Below are positions 56,731 to 61,701 of a stretch of 61,701 bases of DNA, one piece after another. Position 1 is the first letter of the stretch. Each line of letters opens with the position of its first letter. The DNA comes from Clostridiales bacterium UBA1742 (GTDB lineage: Bacteria > Bacillota > Clostridia > TANB77 > CAG-508). The position numbers and the translations under genes are program-made. The stretch is taken from positions 1-61,701 of the forward strand of contig DCHW01000063.1 of NCBI GenBank assembly GCA_002314935.1. The letters run 5' to 3'. The notes beneath the pieces were generated by a model that was given only the letters and a program-made list of their open reading frames with translations, was not told the origin of the DNA and did not search any database.

Positions 56731-56763
56731 AGAGGCAAAATATTCAAATTTTGTCTCTTTTAT
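56731..56763 (+). terminator. terminator behind SEC-C remnant 2
   Basis: AGAGGCAAAAT pairs with ATTTTGTCTCT (one G-U), then T's. Confidence 0.8.
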
Positions 56764-56823
56764 TATATAAATTTAGTATTGACAAAACTTAGATAGTCAA
56801 GAATAATAAATTACAAATGTTTT

Positions 56824-56849
56824 ATCGGGCGATTAAAATCGCCCCTACA
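56824..56849 (-). repeat. dispersed palindromic element, copy 2
   Basis: GGGCGAT and ATCGCCC around TAAA; reverse complement of 4326-4351 with one difference. The stem is perfect here. Confidence 0.65.
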
Positions 56850-56996
56850 AGGTGAAATATTTGCTTAGGAAGTTCTAAGGTGTCATTATCACAAGTTAAT
56901 CACAATTTAAAAGCTTCTATGCTTTACTTTTTTATTATATTAATATATAATCAATAAGATTTTTAAATAAGAAAAATATTTTGAAAGGATATATGT

Positions 56997-58099
56997 ATGA
57001 TTAATTTTGATGAAAGCAAAATGTTTATTAGTGATTTAAAAAGTAAATTAATAAATCTTGGTGATTCTCTTTGACATTTCTAGACTTAATAATAAAATAT
57101 TTGAATTAGAAAAAATTATCAATGAGCCTAATTTTTGGGATGATTCTCAGAATTCAATGAAAATTGTTACAGAGATGAAACAATTGCAAAAACAGGTTGA
57201 TGAATATACTAATTTATTAAATAAAATAAACAATATTGAAGAATTAATAAAATTAGTTATTGAAGAAAAAGATGCTGAATTAGAAAATGAAATAATATCT
57301 GATTTACAATCTTTAGAAATTGATGTAAACAAATTAGAAATTAAGACATTGTTATCTGGAAAATATGACAAAAACAATGCTATTATTACACTTCATCCAG
57401 GAGCAGGAGGTACAGAAAGTCAAGATTGGGTTGAAATGTTATATAGAATGTATACAAAATGGGCAAATAGCAATGGATACTCAATTAAAGAGTTGGATTA
57501 TTTAGAAGGTGAAGAAGCAGGTATAAAAAGCGTTACTTTTTCAATAATTGGAGAGAATGCATATGGATATTTAAAGGGTGAAATGGGAGTACATAGGCTT
57601 GTTAGAATATCACCATTTGATAGTGGAGGAAGAAGACATACATCTTTTGCTTCTTTAGAAATATTACCTGAAATAACAGATGATATTATAATTGATATAA
57701 ATCCTGACGAACTAAGAATAGATACATATAGAGCTTCACGGAGCTGGAGGACAACATATTAATAAAACAGATTCTGCAGTTAGAATAACACACATACCAA
57801 CTAATATTGTTGTTTCATGCCAATCTGAAAGATCACAAATTCAAAACAAAGAAACTGCAATGCAAATGTTAAAATCTAAGTTATTAGAATTAAAAGAAAA
57901 AGAGCAAAGAGAAAATGAGAGTAAGTTAAAAGGAGAACAAAAAGATATTGCATGGGGAAGTCAAATACGATCATATGTTTTTTGTCCATATACACTAGTA
58001 AAAGATCACAGAACAAATTGTGAAACAGGTAATATACAAGCAATTATGAATGGAGAATTAAATGATTTTATAGAAAGTTATTTAAAGTGGATTAAATAA
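56997..58099 (+). CDS. prfB: peptide chain release factor 2, read through the classical UGA shift and one CGG +1 shift
   Basis: Joined product of 366 residues, normal for RF2. ATG 56997 follows GAAAGGAT. After 25 codons, CTT TGA C (57069-57075) is the conserved autoregulatory +1 site: T57072 is skipped and Asp26 follows. RF2's SPF motif is visible in RISPFDSGGRRHTSFAS. At C57739 (TCA-C-GGA) a second skip gives Gly248, two residues before GGQ (250-252, GAGGQHINKTDS). Without it the catalytic loop is lost. RF2 ends translation at UGA and UAA. Confidence 0.96.
57069..57075 (+). promoter_or_regulatory. classical RF2 programmed frameshift site
   Basis: CTT-T-GAC: the in-frame TGA at 57072 is bypassed by +1 slippage, which is more frequent when RF2 is low. 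Known from most bacteria. Confidence 0.93.
57736..57742 (+). other. CGG +1 recoding site 11 (prfB)
   Basis: Layout TCA-C-GGA. Skipping C57739 gives Gly248 and the GGQ loop; unshifted reads on for eight codons to TAA. Confidence 0.87.
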
Positions 58100-58207
58100 A
58101 AGTAAAATAATTATATATTTAAACATATAATATAATATAAAAATTATGTTAACAGGAATTATAATTAATTTTTGTTACAATCAAACTAAAAAAGAAGGTG
58201 CCAAATT

Positions 58208-58933
58208 ATGGGCATAGTTATACAAAAATTTGGAGGAAGTTCAGTAGCTGATACAAAAAAATTAAATTTAGTATGTAAGCACATTATTAAAAATGTAGAT
58301 GAAGGGAATAAAGTAATAGTTGTTGTTTCTGCACAAGGAAAAACAACAGATATTTTAATAAAAGAGGAAGAAGAAATTACAAATAATCCTAACAAAAGAG
58401 AACATGATGTTTTGATTTCTGTTGGGGAGCAAATTACAATTGCAAAACTTGCAATCTTATTAAATGAATTAGGATATAAAGCAAAATCATATACAGGATG
58501 GCAGATTCCAATTTTAACAGACAATATTTATGGAAATGCAAATATACTGGATATTAATACAGATAAAATTTTAGAGGATTTAAACAATAATTTCATTGTT
58601 ATTGTTGCTGGATTTCAAGGAATAAATGAATTTAATGAGATAACTACATTGGGTAGAGGGGGATCAGATACAACAGCAGTTGCTCTTGCAGCGTATACAA
58701 ATGCAGATAAATTAATAATTTATACAGATGTTGACGGTGTGTTTGAAACTGATCCTAATATAGATCCTAATGCAAAAAAAATTGAAAAAATATCATATGA
58801 CCAAATGATTGAAATGGCAAATAATGGGGCAAAAGTTTTACACAATAAATGTGTAGAAATGGCACAAAAATATAATGTACCAATAATTGTTAAATCAACT
58901 TTTGAAAAAGGAACTGGAACTATAGTTAATTAA
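58208..58933 (+). CDS. aspartate kinase, catalytic domain only
   Basis: 241 residues. IQKFGGSSVAD, VVVSAQGKTTDI, ISVGEQIT, TTLGRGGSDTTAVALA and YTDVDGVFETDPN are the aspartokinase motifs. Usual aspartokinases are 390-450 residues with two ACT domains; here TAA at 58931 follows directly after GTGTIVN and a terminator confirms the end. The feedback domain is absent, not frameshifted. Phosphorylates aspartate for Lys/Thr/Met or dipicolinate synthesis. Confidence 0.92.
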   Translation: MGIVIQKFGGSSVADTKKLNLVCKHIIKNVDEGNKVIVVVSAQGKTTDILIKEEEEITNNPNKREHDVLISVGEQITIAKLAILLNELGYKAKSYTGWQIPILTDNIYGNANILDINTDKILEDLNNNFIVIVAGFQGINEFNEITTLGRGGSDTTAVALAAYTNADKLIIYTDVDGVFETDPNIDPNAKKIEKISYDQMIEMANNGAKVLHNKCVEMAQKYNVPIIVKSTFEKGTGTIVN

Positions 58934-58938
58934 AAGTT

Positions 58939-58962
58939 AAAGCAGGTAAAAACCTGCTTTTT
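58939..58962 (+). terminator. terminator of the aspartokinase gene
   Basis: AAAGCAGGT and ACCTGCTTT around AAAA, then T's. Confidence 0.88.
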
Positions 58963-58993
58963 CATTGCTTTTAATTAAAGTTCTAAATTGGAC

Positions 58994-59040
58994 AAAACCT
59001 GAATATATATAATACTAGTTATTATACATAGGAGGTTTTT
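58994..59040 (+). promoter_or_regulatory. hairpin holding promoter box and Shine-Dalgarno of yabP
   Basis: AAAACCT (58994) pairs with AGGTTTT (59033), which overlaps the ribosome site AGGAGG; ATATATAATAC in the loop includes TATAAT (59008). Same architecture as at 33751, 47566 and 48251. Confidence 0.6.
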
Positions 59041-59337
59041 ATGAATTTAGAAGAAAAAAAATTATTAAACAGTACTATTGTTCAAAATATTGTTTTGGAA
59101 AATAGAGAAAAATTAACTATTACAGGAGTGCTAGATGTTTTAAGTTTTGATGATGAAATTGTAGTTGTAGAAACAGATCTTGGACTTTTAAATATTAAAG
59201 GAGCTGAACTTAGAATCAATAAATTAAGTATTGATACATCAGAAGTAATAATTGAGGGAAATATATGTAATTTATGTTATTCTGAAAAAAATATAGATAA
59301 AAAAAGAAATTCAATAATAAGCAAAATATTTAAATAA
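59041..59337 (+). CDS. yabP: sporulation protein YabP
   Basis: 98 residues. ENREKLTITGVLDVLSFDDE and LGLLNIKGAELRINKLSID are the YabP/YqfC pattern. Needed for spore cortex formation in Bacillus. Followed by yabQ, the conserved partner. Confidence 0.94.
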   Translation: MNLEEKKLLNSTIVQNIVLENREKLTITGVLDVLSFDDEIVVVETDLGLLNIKGAELRINKLSIDTSEVIIEGNICNLCYSEKNIDKKRNSIISKIFK

Positions 59338-59349
59338 GATGGTGATAAA

Positions 59350-59838
59350 TTGGAAAATCAGTTATACATATTTGGAATTTTTATATTATCGGGTATATTC
59401 ATAGGAATAATATTTGATGCTTTTAGAATTATTAGAAAAAATATAAAAAGTTCAGATTTATTTACATTTATTCAAGATTTTACATGTTCTTTTTTATATG
59501 GTTTGGTTTTACTATATTGTATATTTAGGTTTAATAATGGCGAAATAAGATTGTATATTTTTTCAGGAACTGGTATTGGAATTACTTTATATTTATTAAT
59601 TTTTAGCAGTATTTTTAGAAAAATTGGATGTTTTATTATTAACATATTAAAACAAATTTTAAGGTATATATTATTTTTTCCATTTAAATTTATTTTTAAA
59701 TTAACAAGAAAAATACTTTTCAAACCAATTTCGTTTTTTATAATAAATTTTGGTAAAAGTTTGTCAAAAATTAAAATAATTTTTAAAAAGAAGAATAATA
59801 ATAAAGAAAATTTAACTTCAAAGAAGGATTTAATATAA
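59350..59838 (+). CDS. yabQ: spore cortex protein YabQ
   Basis: 162 residues with four membrane helices (about 5-25, 40-60, 66-83, 92-115) and a basic tail. IFDAFRIIRK near the start is typical. TTG start 12 nt after yabP with GATGGTGAT. Confidence 0.9.
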   Translation: MENQLYIFGIFILSGIFIGIIFDAFRIIRKNIKSSDLFTFIQDFTCSFLYGLVLLYCIFRFNNGEIRLYIFSGTGIGITLYLLIFSSIFRKIGCFIINILKQILRYILFFPFKFIFKLTRKILFKPISFFIINFGKSLSKIKIIFKKKNNNKENLTSKKDLI

Positions 59839-59887
59839 TTTTGTAGAAAATATAAATAGATTAATTTTGTTTTATGGAGAATTACAA

Positions 59888-60172
59888 ATGAAAAAAACTT
59901 TAAATAGTAAAAAAATGTTAAAAAAAATAATTTTTATGATAATATTGGCATATGTTATTTATGTTATTATTAGTCAGCAAAAAACATTAAATTCTTATAA
60001 AACATCACAAGAATATTACACAAAAAAGATAAATGAGCAGCTTGCTTACCAAGAAACATTAATATCTACAAAGGAAAATATTAATTCTGTAGATTATATA
60101 GAAGAAATTGCTAGGGAAAAATTAGATATGTATTTACCAAATGAAACTGTTTTTATTGATAAAAATAAATAG
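59888..60172 (+). CDS. DivIC/FtsB-like septum formation protein
   Basis: 94 residues: basic N-terminus, one membrane helix (about 15-31), an extracellular coiled coil (about 33-70) and the conserved EEIAREKLDMYLPNETVFI end. Forms the divisome link with FtsL. ATG 59888 follows ATGGAGAATT. It follows yabQ as in other Bacillota. Confidence 0.9.
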   Translation: MKKTLNSKKMLKKIIFMIILAYVIYVIISQQKTLNSYKTSQEYYTKKINEQLAYQETLISTKENINSVDYIEEIAREKLDMYLPNETVFIDKNK

Positions 60173-60257
60173 TTTATTCCAAAATTTCTATATTCTATTT
60201 CTATATTTTTATTCTGATTATTTCCAAAAAACACAAAAAAGTTAATAAAAGGGGGCC

Positions 60258-61580
60258 ATGAATATGCAATACCAGGATTTGTCATTAGTTGAACTAAAAG
60301 AAAAGGCTAAAGAATTGGGAATAAAAAATATTTCTAATTTCAAAAAAGCAGATTTAGTAAAGATATTAGAAGACTCAAATACAACTTGTACAATAAATCT
60401 AGAAGAGAACATACCAAAGGAATTAGGATATAAACTTACAAACGACGGTGATGAAATTACTCAAGGTATATTAGAGGTATTACCTGATGGATATGGTTTC
60501 TTAAGAGGCGAAAATTATTTGCCAACACCAAAAGATGTGTATATATCACCTGTTCAAATAAAAAGATTTAAACTTGATACAGGAGATGTTATAAAGGGAA
60601 TAAAAAGAACTCCTAAAGAAGGGGAAAAATTTCCTGCTTTAATCTATGTTGGAGAGGTAAATGGAGAACATCCAGAAAATGCATTTAAAAGAAGACGTTT
60701 TGATGATTTAGTACCAGTGTATCCAAATGAAAGACTAAAATTAGAAACAACGCAACAAGAATATACAATGAGATTAATGGATTTATTATCTCCAATTGGA
60801 AAAGGGCAAAGAGGAATGATAGTTGCACCTCCAAAAGCTGGAAAGACAACAATTTTAAAGAAAATAGCCAATAGTATAACACAAAATAATCCAGAAGTTG
60901 AACTAATAGTATTATTAATTGATGAAAGACCAGAAGAAGTTACAGACATGAAACGTTCCATAAAAGGAGATGTAATTTATTCTACATTTGATGAATTACC
61001 AGAACATCATGTTAAAGTAGCAGAAATGGTACTAGAAAGAGCAAAACGTTTAACAGAACAAAATAAAGATGTTGTAATTTTATTAGATAGTATTACTCGT
61101 CTTGCTAGAGCTTATAATCTAGTAATTCCAAGTTCTGGAAAAACACTTTCAGGTGGATTTGATCCTAGTGCATTACATAAACCAAAAAGGTTTTTTGGAG
61201 CAGCACGTAATACAGAAAATGCGGGAAGTTTAACAATTTTGGCTACTGCCTTAGTCGAAACAGGTAGTAGAATGGATGATGTAATATTTGAAGAGTTTAA
61301 AGGAACAGGAAATATGGAAGTTCATTTAAATAGAAAGCTATCAGAAAAACGCATTTTTCCAGCAATTGATATAAATAAATCTGGAACCAGAAAAGAAGAA
61401 TTATTATTAAAAAAAGATGAGTTAGAAGCTGTATTTACATTAAGAAAATCTATGGCTAATATGCAAATTCAGGAGATGACTGAACAACTATTAGATCAAA
61501 TTGTAACAACAAAATCTAATGAAGAATTTATAGAAAGAATTAATTGTATATTTAAAAATAGTAAAACAGATAGTAAATAA
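60258..61580 (+). CDS. rho: transcription termination factor Rho
   Basis: 440 residues. Rho_N SAP-like start LVELKEKAKELGIKN, RNA-binding OB domain (about 70-135, DGYGFLRGENYLP), Walker A APPKAGKTTILKKIA, LIDERPEEVTDM, ILLDSITRLARAYN (Q loop) and SRMDDVIFEEFKGTGNMEV (R loop). Hexameric RNA helicase. Contains CGC read as Arg (SEKRIFP). GGGGG ribosome site. Confidence 0.97.
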   Translation: MNMQYQDLSLVELKEKAKELGIKNISNFKKADLVKILEDSNTTCTINLEENIPKELGYKLTNDGDEITQGILEVLPDGYGFLRGENYLPTPKDVYISPVQIKRFKLDTGDVIKGIKRTPKEGEKFPALIYVGEVNGEHPENAFKRRRFDDLVPVYPNERLKLETTQQEYTMRLMDLLSPIGKGQRGMIVAPPKAGKTTILKKIANSITQNNPEVELIVLLIDERPEEVTDMKRSIKGDVIYSTFDELPEHHVKVAEMVLERAKRLTEQNKDVVILLDSITRLARAYNLVIPSSGKTLSGGFDPSALHKPKRFFGAARNTENAGSLTILATALVETGSRMDDVIFEEFKGTGNMEVHLNRKLSEKRIFPAIDINKSGTRKEELLLKKDELEAVFTLRKSMANMQIQEMTEQLLDQIVTTKSNEEFIERINCIFKNSKTDSK

Positions 61581-61628
61581 AAGGATATTTAATAATTAAA
61601 AAATGAATAAAATTAAATGTTTGTTGAA

Positions 61629-61664
61629 GTAGGATATTAAAAATTTAATATCCTACTATTTTTT
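61629..61664 (+). terminator. terminator of rho
   Basis: GTAGGATATTA pairs with TAATATCCTAC, then T's. Confidence 0.9.
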
Positions 61665-61701
61665 GAAAAAAGTTAACATATAGGTTTAAAATAGATATGT
61701 C

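Larger units (their letters stand above)
56395..56996 (+). other. 600-nt region without intact gene
   Basis: Contains several AGATAC words, a GC-richer stretch with SEC-C remnant 2 (56538-56660), a terminator (56731-56763) and the palindromic element copy 2 (56824-56849). The rest is AT-rich without signals I recognise, apart from the prfB ribosome site. Confidence 0.55.

Noticed and set aside
57069..57075. TGA in prfB as sign of UGA reassignment
   Set aside because: It is the classical RF2 +1 site; I found no other in-frame TGA that a gene needs read through, and RF2 itself is present.
1579..57742. Simple pseudogene decay as cause of the frame breaks
   Set aside because: All eleven breaks are the same C-GGN event, other lesion types are absent, motifs beyond each break are intact, and prfB is normally essential.
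1579..57742. The split frames encode separate subunits
   Set aside because: The second halves lack ribosome sites and start codons at sensible places, and the joints cut through Walker A, GGQ and membrane helices.
1..61701. CRISPR arrays, tRNA or rRNA genes, integrases or transposases
   Set aside because: None seen on either strand. The predicted special tRNA-Gly is not in this window.

Overview
The window is a stretch of chromosome from an AT-rich, endospore-forming, strictly anaerobic Bacillota, most likely an uncultivated gut Clostridia. I infer this from the spoIIIAB-AH operon, yabP, yabQ and a YtvI-like permease (sporulation), from nrdD/nrdG (oxygen-sensitive class III ribonucleotide reductase), from the very low G+C, and from AGA as the dominant Arg codon. 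I cannot name the species.

Layout. 1-729: 3' end of a BspA-like leucine-rich-repeat surface protein. 819-5009: spoIIIAB to spoIIIAH, without spoIIIAA. 5111-15039: surface polysaccharide and teichoic-type locus (CapD-like dehydratase, VanZ-like protein, initiating sugar transferase, two GT4 transferases, a polymerase-like membrane protein, a flippase, a CDP-glycerol transferase and TagD). 15123-17118: sortase cluster. 17285-19303: proline T-box and proS. 19473-20891: Wzz/BY-kinase fusion. 20987-30516: housekeeping genes (pfkA, argS, upp, glmM, metG, a nucleotide kinase, a NadD-like protein, a GltD-like flavoprotein). 30942-36331: nrdD, nrdG, peroxiredoxin, DUF1540, fba and smpB. 36418-40569: two secreted or anchored Asn/Thr-rich proteins, a 543-residue repeat protein and an alpha-amylase. 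40578-46371: uvrB and uvrA, separated by two foreign-looking genes. 46381-50352: small genes, a CinA-type amidase and a YtvI-like permease. 50459-58099: secA, small enzymes, SEC-C remnants and prfB. 58208-61580: a short aspartokinase, yabP, yabQ, a DivIC-like protein and rho.

Main discovery. Eight genes are interrupted by one or two single-base shifts, and all eleven shifts are the same. An in-frame CGG occurs where skipping its C restores the frame on a GGN glycine codon: spoIIIAD, spoIIIAG (2), a vanZ-like gene, a GT4 gene, uvrB, uvrA (2), a cinA-type gene (2) and prfB. prfB also carries the classical CTT-TGA-C shift of release factor 2. The repaired proteins have normal family lengths, and the restored glycines sit in key motifs: the second Walker A of UvrA next to its lysine, and two residues before GGQ in RF2. 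By my reading, native genes of the window never use in-frame CGG as arginine, while CGU, CGC and CGA are used and about sixty CGG triplets lie out of frame. Only three compositionally foreign small genes (42585-42944 minus, 43152-43463, 49470-49760) use in-frame CGG as Arg. The simplest reading is that CGG is an unassigned or starved codon that drives +1 frameshifting, or C-GGN four-base decoding as glycine. I know of no described bacterial system of this kind. A systematic insertion error in the assembly is the main alternative and needs raw reads or peptides to exclude.

Other structure worth attention: four genes whose Shine-Dalgarno lies in the 3' arm of a hairpin with a -10-like box in its loop; a 36-nt perfect palindrome inside a gene; an aspartokinase without ACT domains; and duplicated SEC-C gene ends.
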